Assembly (NCBI GenBank): GCA_024244665.1
Contig: JAAEOI010000056.1
Coordinates: 1-33,940, forward strand
DNA: 33,940 nucleotides
Reading direction: 5' to 3'
Source: Bacteroidota bacterium
Lineage (GTDB): Bacteria; Bacteroidota; Bacteroidia; Bacteroidales; GCA-2748055
Shown: in pieces, positions 16,682 through 23,377 of the stretch
Numbering within the stretch: position 1 is the first letter of the stretch
Layout of the letters: the number at the start of each line of letters is the position of its first letter
Translations under genes and position numbers: made by a program
The notes under the pieces: model-generated
What the model was told of the DNA's origin: nothing
What the model saw: the letters and a program-made list of their open reading frames with translations, nothing else
The model's database searches: none

Positions 16682-16877
16682 CAGAAGGTCACAACCTTGT
16701 AACTATTACTTAATATGGTGAGCTTTCATATATCAGCCTCTATTATGAAATATTTTTCAAGAAGCTAAAAATGAGGCGGTTACAATGTGCCTGCAAAAAT
16801 GTAAAAAGCATGGAGAAGTCACATAATTCCAAAAAGTCACTACTCTGTGACTTCCTGATTCCGGGAAAAGGGACACC
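16682..16877. repeat. 196-bp dispersed element, copy 1
   Basis: Its ends match the copy at 32350-32545 in the same orientation and at identical length. The first ~45 bases (GTCACAACC, then TAATATGGTGAGCTT) and the last ~65 bases (AGTCACATAAT, then AAAGTCACTACTCTGT) are conserved; the middle is diverged. The right end forms a perfect AAGTCAC/GTGACTT stem with a 6-base loop. A weak TTACA/TGTAA stem (16780-16804) sits where copy 2 has a 9-bp stem. It lies 11 bases upstream of the ATPase-like gene start. Confidence 0.8.
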
Positions 16878-16915
16878 TTACTTTTTCTTATAATAACTAC
16901 TCTGAACCTGATTGA

Positions 16916-16996
16916 TCAATGGATAGGGACGGTTGAATTCTCCAAATTCTCACAGTATTTGAAATACTGTTTCTTTGTTTTTATCAGTGTGTATTT
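16916..16996 (-). pseudogene. Remnant of HigA-type antitoxin
   Basis: The minus-strand frame reads KYTLIKTKKQYFKYCENLE and then stops after eight more residues. This matches the start of the Bacteroidota HigA-type antitoxins that follow higB (about 100 or more residues with a helix-turn-helix). No start codon is left: the in-frame codon before VTLKYTL is preceded by a stop. It follows the toxin remnant in the toxin-first order expected of higBA. Confidence 0.55.
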
Positions 16997-17001
16997 AAGT
17001 G

Positions 17002-17180
17002 TTACATTTCATTGCTGTTTCCCAATAAATCGATACTTCTGAAAGTATTTTTCATATCATTTGGATTAGCCCAATTGGCTTCTTTAATCTTCAACGGCCA
17101 GTTTTCAAATGATTTCTACTCTGGCTATTGCCTTCAATAAAATCCTCAATTGACACTTCTATAATTAGGAGAATCCTCAT
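17002..17180 (-). pseudogene. Frameshifted remnant of HigB-type toxin
   Basis: From an ATG at 17180 the minus strand reads MRILLIIEVSIEDFIEG and onward to HLKTGR-stop. After a one-base frame change near 17100-17106 it continues WPLKIKEANWANPNDMK, then NTFRSIDLLGNS and a stop at 17002. The W-x-NPND-x-K...D.LGN pattern is the core of the HigB/RelE-like mRNA interferase family (about 95-100 residues). The C-terminal RVVFNI...YRLIV half is missing. The gene is dead by frameshift and truncation. Confidence 0.65.
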
Positions 17181-17251
17181 CTATTCAAGATATAAAGGTA
17201 GAAGAGTAGTTTCACCTGATAACTCAGATAGCGAGAAATTGAAGTAAAGGA

Positions 17252-17294
17252 AAGGCCAGGCGATGCGGTGACTCACAACCGCCAGCCTGGCCTT
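17252..17294 (-). terminator. Intrinsic terminator of the sigma-factor operon
   Basis: Arms AAGGCCAGGC (17252-17261) and GCCTGGCCTT (17285-17294) pair perfectly over 10 bp, with an inner GCGGT/ACCGC stem. On the minus strand it lies 50 bases after the last operon stop and is followed by a T-rich stretch. Confidence 0.7.
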
Positions 17295-17344
17295 CTGATT
17301 CAAGTAGCAAGCTACTTACGGCAGGTTCAAAGGCATAAGATCCT

Positions 17345-18298
17345 TTAAAAACTGCCAAATTTAAACCTCACACCTGTGCTCCATCCGTTCAGGGCGTGCG
17401 GGCCCACCACGTAGGGTGAGACCTCTTCCAGACCGTACATGGGCTTCATCTCGAGGTTGGAGGTAAAGCGGTAGTTCCCGAACAGGGTGAGCCTGAAAAA
17501 TTTTACCAGGTTGAACTCCACTTCCAAGCCTATCTCACCCACGAAAAATACCGCGTATTCACCAAAGGTGGGATCTATGTTGTCGTAGTCCCAGGGATCG
17601 GCATTAGTGGCGTAGGAAGCCAATCCTCCCCCCCCGATCACCACCGGAAGGGCAATGTGTACCGGCAACCACCCCATAATAATCGGTTCCAGAACCAGTC
17701 CGCCGTACCCCCCCGAAAGGGCGTAGTAATCGGAATTCACCGGGGTGAAGTCGCTGGTAAAGCCCACTCCGGCAATACCCAGTCCGAATCCGTGCCCGAC
17801 AAGCCATTCGGCACGGGCTCCCATCATCAGTGCGTTCAGGTTGTTTACCTGGGTATAACCCACCGAGATTGCACCGTATCCGCCGCCGCCCGACATCAGG
17901 GTCTGCACCTCGCGATGTTTCGGTTTGCCACCGTCATACTCATCAACAAGAGACTCATCAACAAGAGACTCATCAACAAGAGACTCCTCAACAAGAGACT
18001 CCTCAACAAGCGGTCCAAGCGCCTCTTCTTCAAGCGCTTCCTCTCCTTCGAGGGCTTCGTCTATCCACACTTCGCCGGTGGCCTCTTCAATGGCCTGGTC
18101 GACCTCCTCCTCCTCAGTCAAGGCCGCGGGCTCAACAGCCGCGGGTTCTTCCACCGCGGGCTCTTCCGCAACCGCCTCATCCGAAATCTCTTCAACTGGC
18201 TGTTCTTCTTTAGTTTTGGTGGAGTCGGCCTGTTGGGCCAGTATGGGAGATACAGCCATCGCCGCAATTGTCATCCACATTGTGATCCTTTTCATCAT
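17345..18298 (-). CDS. Exported protein with acidic repeat region and C-terminal barrel-like domain
   Basis: 317 residues, not recognised as a named family. Residues 1-21 form a signal peptide ending ILAQ. Residues about 22-125 are extremely acidic and low in complexity (Glu/Ala/Pro/Val), ending in five-residue repeats of SLVEE/SLVDE. From about residue 130 the sequence turns Gly- and aromatic-rich with alternating patterns (SGGGGYGAISVGYTQ; VRFKFGSF at the C-terminus), as in outer-membrane beta-barrels ending in Phe. It is the last gene of the five-gene operon headed by the ECF sigma factor, 11 bases after the previous gene. Either of two adjacent ATGs may be the start. A surface or envelope-stress role is inference from context. 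Confidence 0.75.
   Translation of the reverse strand: MMKRITMWMTIAAMAVSPILAQQADSTKTKEEQPVEEISDEAVAEEPAVEEPAAVEPAALTEEEEVDQAIEEATGEVWIDEALEGEEALEEEALGPLVEESLVEESLVDESLVDESLVDEYDGGKPKHREVQTLMSGGGGYGAISVGYTQVNNLNALMMGARAEWLVGHGFGLGIAGVGFTSDFTPVNSDYYALSGGYGGLVLEPIIMGWLPVHIALPVVIGGGGLASYATNADPWDYDNIDPTFGEYAVFFVGEIGLEVEFNLVKFFRLTLFGNYRFTSNLEMKPMYGLEEVSPYVVGPHALNGWSTGVRFKFGSF
17938..18012. repeat. 15-bp coding tandem repeat (SLVDE/SLVEE)
   Basis: About five units of the type acaagagactcatca encode pentapeptide repeats in the acidic region of the barrel-like protein. Confidence 0.9.
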
Positions 18299-18309
18299 TA
18301 TCTATTTAG

Positions 18310-18894
18310 TTAAAATCTATATCTTACATGTATTCCAAAGTCCCATAGATTGATCCCGAAGAGCTGTCTCAAAGAGATCTCCATATGGGGCTGGTAGCTG
18401 ACCCCGAAACTCATGGGCAGGTTTTCCAGCAAATAGTCGATACCAATATACCCGTCCACCCCGAATACCGGCGAGAAATGGTCTTGGCTGTAGTATATCT
18501 CCTCGAAGAAGATGCGGTAGCTGTCGGTGAAGTAGAATCCGGTGTGGACTCCCATTCCGTAAATAAATTCCCAGTTCCCGCTTTTATCCATGCCCATCTC
18601 CTGGTGTTTCAGTCTGAACATGGTGAAGATGGCTCCCTGGTGGCGGTGGAGCAGCTGGGCCTCATAGGAGAGCTCATCATCGAGGTTTACTCTGAAGGTT
18701 AATCCACTCGAGTATCCGCCGCGGCTCCCCACTTCCCTGGGATAGTACTGGGAGAATGCGGTGGCTGAGAGGGCGAGCAGTAGTACGATCGTCAGGTATT
18801 TCGTGATCGTCAGATGTTTCTTGATCATCAGATGTTTCTTGATCGTCAGGTGTTTCGTGATCGTCAGATGTCTTATGGTGGTCAGATGTTTCAT
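18310..18894 (-). CDS. Exported barrel-like protein with repeat-extended N-terminus
   Basis: 194 residues, no named family recognised. The first 36 residues are imperfect hexapeptide repeats of the type KHLTIT/KHLTIK, which run into a hydrophobic signal segment LTIVLLLALSATAFSQ. The mature part has alternating aromatic/polar strands (FEFIYG-like and SFGVSYQPHMEI) and ends IHVRYRF, a C-terminal Phe typical of outer-membrane barrels. Several ATGs or repeats could serve as start; an internal Met at residue 22 would leave a normal-length signal peptide. It sits between the DUF4097-like protein (6-base gap) and the acidic barrel protein (11-base gap). A partial copy of its signal region lies at 21498-21563. 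Confidence 0.75.
   Translation of the reverse strand: MKHLTTIRHLTITKHLTIKKHLMIKKHLTITKYLTIVLLLALSATAFSQYYPREVGSRGGYSSGLTFRVNLDDELSYEAQLLHRHQGAIFTMFRLKHQEMGMDKSGNWEFIYGMGVHTGFYFTDSYRIFFEEIYYSQDHFSPVFGVDGYIGIDYLLENLPMSFGVSYQPHMEISLRQLFGINLWDFGIHVRYRF
18783..18890. repeat. 18-bp coding tandem repeat in a signal-peptide N-region
   Basis: Six imperfect units of the type gatcgtcagatgtttctt (plus strand) encode KHLTI(T/K) on the minus strand. Each unit holds GATCGTC or a variant. Confidence 0.85.
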
Positions 18895-18900
18895 GATGTC

Positions 18901-20013
18901 CTACTTGATTGAGAGGTTAATGAAACATTTCTGGAGGCCATCAATGGTGACCTGGGCTGAAGGCTCATCGCCTCCCAGGGTTCCAAGGGTCCGGTAGTGC
19001 TCTTTTCCCTCGGCTGATTCCGAGAGAGAGCTGAGATTATCGGGAAGCCGTACCAGCGACTTCTCGTGGTATAGTATATCGACATTGAAGCTGCACTGCT
19101 CATTAAACATGAAGGTCACATCTGTATATTCAGATTTCACATAGATCTTGCTGAAGGCCGGTCTCACATGTTCGATGGTGAGCTTCCCGTATTTCATGGA
19201 CAGGTCACTCTCCCTGAGGAAATTGTAGATCCACACCTCAGAGAAATTGCTGTTCCCGTACAGGTATTCCACCCGCTGGAAGAAGAGCTTGTCACGACGT
19301 GAGTTGATCTTCAGCACATTTATACTGTCGGCATTCAATTTGGACGATTTACTGGTCATGTCGAGCTGACCGGCATCCCCCAGGGTCAGATCCGAGTAGG
19401 AGAGTCTCAGCGTGGCCGATCCCAGTGTTTTGATCATCCCGTTGGCAAAGTTGAGAGTGATATTTGCATTTCCGTCCAGGCGGTTCGCCTTCATGGCACC
19501 GTTCGAGAGACTGATCTCAACCTCACCCGAGTGGTCATCCATATAGATGTCCCCGAACTTATTGTTCAGTACCAGGTCCATGTAAGAGGGCATGGATATC
19601 ATGTAGTTGATCTCCACATTCTTGTTGGATCCTGAAAGGGTATGTGAAACCGATTTAAGCTCTGAGACCAGGCGCTTGCTTTCACTTTTGAATTGCGATT
19701 TGGCAATGATATAGGTTTTGGTCCCGGTGAAGTCGATGCTGATATCATCTTTCAGCTTCTTAAGTTTTGATGCATTCGACTCGCTAACGCGGATCTCCAC
19801 ATCGATCTGTACCAGGTCCTTCTCCCAGGAAACCACCTGAATCTTGCCATATTTATTCTGTATCTCCAGGGTGGTCTCCCGTGTTACAGGAAACTCCCGG
19901 CTCAGGTTCATCTTCGACTTATGGTCCTGCGCGGAGACTGCGGTCCCCGAAAGCAGTGCCAGAAGCAGCAGCAGCCTGGTGGATTTACAGAGAGTATGAA
20001 TCATCTTTCTCAT
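18901..20013 (-). CDS. DUF4097-like exported protein (putative adhesin-type beta-helix)
   Basis: 370 residues with a signal peptide (about 1-29, LLLLLALLSGTAVSAQ). The segment TTLEIQNKYGKIQVVSWEKD followed by V-x-I-D-V-E-I is the typical opening of DUF4097/GIN-type domains: a strand, then 'G-x-I-x-V' turns repeated through the protein (KFGDIYMDD, NGAMKANRL, NGMIKTLGS), pointing to a right-handed parallel beta-helix. Such proteins are commonly found beside sigma/anti-sigma pairs in Bacteroidota, where they may report on envelope state; the actual function is unknown. Its start overlaps the end of the anti-sigma gene by 29 bases, indicating translational coupling. Confidence 0.8.
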   Translation of the reverse strand: MRKMIHTLCKSTRLLLLLALLSGTAVSAQDHKSKMNLSREFPVTRETTLEIQNKYGKIQVVSWEKDLVQIDVEIRVSESNASKLKKLKDDISIDFTGTKTYIIAKSQFKSESKRLVSELKSVSHTLSGSNKNVEINYMISMPSYMDLVLNNKFGDIYMDDHSGEVEISLSNGAMKANRLDGNANITLNFANGMIKTLGSATLRLSYSDLTLGDAGQLDMTSKSSKLNADSINVLKINSRRDKLFFQRVEYLYGNSNFSEVWIYNFLRESDLSMKYGKLTIEHVRPAFSKIYVKSEYTDVTFMFNEQCSFNVDILYHEKSLVRLPDNLSSLSESAEGKEHYRTLGTLGGDEPSAQVTIDGLQKCFINLSIK

Positions 20014-20530
20014 AATCTTGATTCTCCTTTTCTTTTAGTTGGTAAAGCAGGTCTTCAAGGATCTCCAGTTTGACGCTGTAGTTCAGGATCATCGCCTCAA
20101 TCACCTCCGGGTTGGACGCATTGTCCTTCAGATCCTCCTTCAGCTCGTCATACACCTGGTCAAGTTCCTCCAGGTCGGCTGTCAGCATCTCATGGGCCAT
20201 AGGATCGGATGCCAGGTAGGGCTCAAGCTCGTTGTACCGTTCAGACACCATCCGGGTGTAGTACTGTTCGGTCTCCTGCATCTCTGTGTAAATCTCATTG
20301 CTGTACAGATCGGCATTGTTGCCTCCCCCTGTGAGGAAGTAAATGCCTGCCGACGAACCGGCAAATATTACAGCAATGGCGGCTGCCACCCGCAACCAGC
20401 GCAGGGGCCTCCTCTCTTTTACCACAGGCGCATTGGCCGGGTTGATCTTCAGCCAGACGGACGGATCCGGCTGTTGGAGATCAAACTCCTCCCTGTGCTG
20501 CTTCACAAAATCTTCTAACCTGTCACTCAT
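19985..20530 (-). CDS. Single-pass membrane anti-sigma factor-like protein
   Basis: 181 residues. Residues 1-40 form a cytoplasmic segment (MSDRLEDFVKQHREEFD, DPSVWLKI), residues about 44-67 a single transmembrane helix (VAAAIAVIFAGSSAGIYFL), and the remaining 115 residues an acidic, largely helical periplasmic part with coiled-coil character and a very charged tail. This is the usual shape of Bacteroidota anti-sigma factors encoded behind an ECF sigma gene. Its start overlaps the sigma gene stop by 8 bases. No zinc-binding HxxxCxxC motif is present, so it is not a ZAS-type factor. It probably holds the sigma factor at the inner membrane until a signal arrives. Confidence 0.8.
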   Translation of the reverse strand: MSDRLEDFVKQHREEFDLQQPDPSVWLKINPANAPVVKERRPLRWLRVAAAIAVIFAGSSAGIYFLTGGGNNADLYSNEIYTEMQETEQYYTRMVSERYNELEPYLASDPMAHEMLTADLEELDQVYDELKEDLKDNASNPEVIEAMILNYSVKLEILEDLLYQLKEKENQDYEKDDSYSL

Positions 20531-21068
20531 GGCTCATGATTTCCTTAATTTTCTTTTTTGCTCTTAAATACTGGCTCTTCGAGGTTGATTCCGTAATGTC
20601 GAGGATCTCTGCGATCTCCCTGTGGTCATACCCCTCAAGCAGGTAGAGAGAGAAAACGACCCTGTAACCCTGGGGCAACTGTTCCATTGCCTTCATTACT
20701 TCGTCTGCCTTGAATTTGATCTCCGCATAATCCACGTAATCATCTTCAGGCAGTGGATCGTTGTGTTGGTCCGTGTAAACCAGGTCCACCCTTCTTTTTT
20801 TAAGGTGGTTGATACAGGTATTCACAACGATGCGCTTCAACCATGCCCCGAAGGACGACTCAAACCTGAAAGAACCCAGTCTACTGAAAGCATAGGAAAA
20901 CGACTCCTGGAGCATATCCTCCGCCTCCTCCTGCACGTTGGTCATCCGGTAGCAGATGTTATACATCGCCTTTGAATAGAGGCTGTATAACTGATACTGC
21001 GCGCGAACATCTCCTTTCATGCACGATTCAATCACATCCCTGTGTATGTCCTCGTATTTTGTCGTCAA
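20523..21068 (-). CDS. ECF-type RNA polymerase sigma-70 factor
   Basis: 181 residues with the two ECF domains. Region 2 covers about residues 20-95 (YNICYRMTNVQEEAEDMLQE, then GSFRFESSFGAWLKRIVVN, the core-binding and -10-recognition part). Region 4 covers about 125-178 with the helix-turn-helix DHREIAEILDITESTSKSQY followed by LRAKKKIKE. It heads a tight five-gene operon on the minus strand and presumably directs transcription of it and other envelope genes. No canonical TAnnTTTG box was found upstream, which would fit autoregulation from an ECF-specific promoter, but this is inference. Confidence 0.93.
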   Translation of the reverse strand: MTTKYEDIHRDVIESCMKGDVRAQYQLYSLYSKAMYNICYRMTNVQEEAEDMLQESFSYAFSRLGSFRFESSFGAWLKRIVVNTCINHLKKRRVDLVYTDQHNDPLPEDDYVDYAEIKFKADEVMKAMEQLPQGYRVVFSLYLLEGYDHREIAEILDITESTSKSQYLRAKKKIKEIMSHE

Positions 21069-21112
21069 AGTATTATGCTTTCAATGGGAAAGACAGGTTA
21101 AGTAAACTCAGG

Positions 21113-21122
21113 TTGCATGCAA
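21113..21122. promoter_or_regulatory. TTGCATGCAA palindrome upstream of the sigma-factor gene
   Basis: A perfect 10-bp palindrome 44 bases before the sigma ATG. It could be an operator; nothing else supports that. Confidence 0.2.
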
Positions 21123-21191
21123 GCTGAAGTTTGTTGCAAATTAATGGATAAGTAAGTTAGTAAAAGTCCGGGTATCTCTTTGAGTCAGCGA

Positions 21192-21306
21192 GCACACTAA
21201 GCATACCTGCACACTAAGCCTGCCTGCACACTAAGCCTGCCTGCACACTAAGCATACCTGCACACTATGCCTGCACACTAAGCCTACCAACACACTAAGC
21301 CTGCCA
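21192..21306. repeat. 17-bp tandem array, seven copies
   Basis: Units of the type GCACACTAAGCCTGCCT run head to tail: 21192, 21209, 21226, 21243, a 13-base unit at 21260, then 21273 and 21290. Two alternating versions exist (CATACCT and CCTGCCT ends). It is intergenic and directly abuts the ABC-permease stub. Confidence 0.9.
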
Positions 21307-21309
21307 GCC

Positions 21310-21474
21310 CTGCAAAAATGGCTGATCAACTTCGCTTATCAGACCGCCCTGCCCTGGTGGATTTTTGCCCTGCCGGGAATCATTGTTGCAATCATTGCAA
21401 TGGTGGCCGTCAGCTGGCAGACCAGTGTAGCAGCAAGGGCTAATCCGGTGAATACAATAAGTGTAAATAATTAA
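21310..21474 (+). pseudogene. C-terminal stub of an FtsX/MacB-type ABC transporter permease
   Basis: The plus-strand frame encodes 54 residues with no proper start: LQKWLINFAYQTALPWWIF, then a hydrophobic helix (ALPGIIVAIIAMVAVSW), then QTSVAARANPVNTISVNN and a stop. This is the last transmembrane segment and tail of MacB/FtsX-type permeases, whose end usually reads WL-x-NFAYR...W-x-A-x-RANPV-x-SLR. The rest of the gene (some 350-750 residues) is missing; the 17-bp tandem array occupies the upstream side. Deletion by recombination at the repeats is a reasonable inference. Confidence 0.8.
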
Positions 21475-21497
21475 GTGCGAGCCAGTAGATTCACAAT

Positions 21498-21563
21498 TTC
21501 CCATGGATAGTATTGGGAGAATCCCGTGGCAGAGAGGGCGAGCAGTCGTATGATAGTCAGATG
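21498..21563 (-). pseudogene. Broken duplicate of the signal-peptide region of the 18310-18894 gene
   Basis: The minus strand reads HLTIIRLLALSATGFSQYYP, against YLTIVLLLALSATAFSQYYP in the barrel-like gene; the DNA is also clearly alike. Similarity ends after about 22 codons, and the frame stops soon after at 21471. There is no start codon, and it begins immediately after the stop of the 21568-22620 gene. Confidence 0.75.
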
Positions 21564-21567
21564 CCGC

Positions 21568-22620
21568 TTACTTGATGATACCGATTTTCACACCGAAACT
21601 GGGCATAACCCCGGAGAAATCGATGTTTTGCACTTGCTTATATTTGGTGAAGTGTGCATCTCCGTCATATTTACTCAAACGAATAATTCCTCCCACATAC
21701 ACATCGGCTGTAATAGCTTTCCATAAAACAAACTGCCAGCCAGCCAGGAATCCTCCGAAGAGTACGTTCAGGTATTGCGTGATCTCAACAGGTTCATATA
21801 TTTCTGTCTCCTCATTGAATATCTGGTCAAAACCAGAGAGGGTAAGTCTGCGGTACATGATCATAGGAGCTACATATGCTCCCCTTGGTGCAGCATAGTT
21901 AGGTTTTGTCCTGGGAAGCAAATAGTTTCTCCATGCCAGCGACACGCCATAGCCCGATATATTCTCACTTTCATAGGAAGTATAGGAGGCTAAATCCGCA
22001 TTGTAGTATTCCAACCTCTGGTTGGACAGGTAGTAATTTGCCAAACCCTCTTTTGTGGCATAGGTAGCCATTGCCGATAGTTCAATGGAATTCCCTCTGT
22101 TCAGGACCCTCTCCAGGGAAAGTTGCATTGTACCTTCAACAAGTCTGATCGGATACATTGATATGACATATTTTTCGGCCGAAATCATAATTGGGCCGGA
22201 TTCAGAAGAGGAGTTGGAATCAGAGGGAGCGCGGGAATCAGAGGGGGCGAGGGAATCAGATGGATCCTGATACGCCAGCTCATCCAGCTTTGCATGGATT
22301 TCACTTTGTTCGGCCATCAGCGATTGCTGTTTTTCCAACAGTGAATCGAGCTGATCGAACTTTTGGTTGAATTGTTCCGGTGAGAAAGAGAGCTGTTTGA
22401 TACGGTTTTCAATGTCGTACAGCTTCATCTCCAGGGCTGCAGGTTTCTCTTCCCACAGACTGATCCTGGAATCCAGCAGATCGAGCTTGGTTTCCGCCAG
22501 GTTCATTTTTAAATCCACTATATCAATAAGTTGATCATCTACACCCTGTGCAATCACAGGAGTCATTCCGGAAAGCAATGTAGCATAAAGACAAACTGCC
22601 AGTGTTCTTGAAGTTTTCAT
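21568..22620 (-). CDS. Exported protein with coiled-coil N-terminus and barrel-like C-terminal domain
   Basis: 350 residues, no named family recognised. A signal peptide (1-25, ends VIAQ) is followed by a helical heptad-like stretch at about 30-118 (DLKMNLAETKLDLLDSRISL; FDQLDSLLEKQQSLMAEQ). Next is a Ser/Asp/Pro linker with SDSLAPSDSRAPSDS repeats, and from about residue 147 a strand-rich domain (ISMYPIRLVEGTMQLSLERV ... PSFGVKIGIIK) like small outer-membrane barrels. The 136-base upstream gap holds no evident gene. It is separated from the sigma operon by the remnants at 21069-21567 and reads in the same direction, so it may belong to the same envelope theme. Confidence 0.75.
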   Translation of the reverse strand: MKTSRTLAVCLYATLLSGMTPVIAQGVDDQLIDIVDLKMNLAETKLDLLDSRISLWEEKPAALEMKLYDIENRIKQLSFSPEQFNQKFDQLDSLLEKQQSLMAEQSEIHAKLDELAYQDPSDSLAPSDSRAPSDSNSSSESGPIMISAEKYVISMYPIRLVEGTMQLSLERVLNRGNSIELSAMATYATKEGLANYYLSNQRLEYYNADLASYTSYESENISGYGVSLAWRNYLLPRTKPNYAAPRGAYVAPMIMYRRLTLSGFDQIFNEETEIYEPVEITQYLNVLFGGFLAGWQFVLWKAITADVYVGGIIRLSKYDGDAHFTKYKQVQNIDFSGVMPSFGVKIGIIK

Positions 22621-22756
22621 AGGTTTTGGTGAGTTTATTGTGGTTCTTTCACCAAAGATGATAAGCAGTATGGCAAGGTTGCGTTCTACGAGCGAAGCGA
22701 GCTTAATAATGATCTAAAAAAAAGAGAGGGCCAGAATATTACTGTAAGAAAGAAAG

Positions 22757-23275
22757 TTAGTAGGATTTTTGAAGGGTCTTAACTATTTCCCCCATATAGA
22801 ATTTGTGAAAGTCGTTTTTGGGGTAGTGTTTCTCTGCCACTTCGGGGAGGAGGAAGTTTTTTTTCTTCAGGTCGTCCTCGTAAACCTTGCGGCATTCCAT
22901 CACCAGGCGGGCCTCCTTGAAGATCACATTTCCCCGGTCGGTCTCCATGGGGGTGAGCCCCGTTTCGGCTGCCTTGTCATGGTCACGGCCTGAACGCGTG
23001 CCGCAGAATTGCAGTGCTTTGCGGTAGCGTTTGGTGAAGAAGGAGAGGGTGTACTCCTCGTACCGGTTTGTAAATTCGTAGGTGTAGCGCTGCGGACGGA
23101 TCCAGGCGATGGCAATGGGCAGGTTCCACATGATCCCCATGTGCCCCCAACTGGCGGTCATGGTGTTGTAGTCAGAAAGGGTCCCGGCTGTAACGAGCAT
23201 CCAGTCCTTGTCCAGCAGTTTAAACACATTGTCTGTAATATCGTCGGGCTTGATAATCTCAAATGAATCTGGCAT
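22757..23275 (-). CDS. Flavin reductase-like (FMN-binding split-barrel) protein
   Basis: 172 residues. The opening WMLVTAGTLSDYNTMTASWG is the FMN-binding signature of the flavin reductase-like split-barrel family, and the segment IAWIRPQRYTYEFTNR, with FTKRYRKALQFCGTRSGRDHDK, matches the Bacteroidota group often annotated as flavin reductase or flavoredoxin-like. It probably binds FMN and reduces or uses flavin in the cytoplasm. The exact substrate is unknown. The gene stands alone, convergent with nothing, 102 bases from lnt. Confidence 0.85.
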   Translation of the reverse strand: MPDSFEIIKPDDITDNVFKLLDKDWMLVTAGTLSDYNTMTASWGHMGIMWNLPIAIAWIRPQRYTYEFTNRYEEYTLSFFTKRYRKALQFCGTRSGRDHDKAAETGLTPMETDRGNVIFKEARLVMECRKVYEDDLKKKNFLLPEVAEKHYPKNDFHKFYMGEIVKTLQKSY

Positions 23276-23377
23276 GGGGTTTCCGGTTTTTGTTGTATTA
23301 CAAAAGAATTGTCATATAAAAATAGAAAAATCCCCGGTCTGAGTGTGGATCCATGACTTATTTCCGGGTATCTCTGT

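Noticed and set aside
21192..21306. CRISPR array
   Set aside because: The 17-bp units are directly contiguous with no spacers; a plain tandem repeat.
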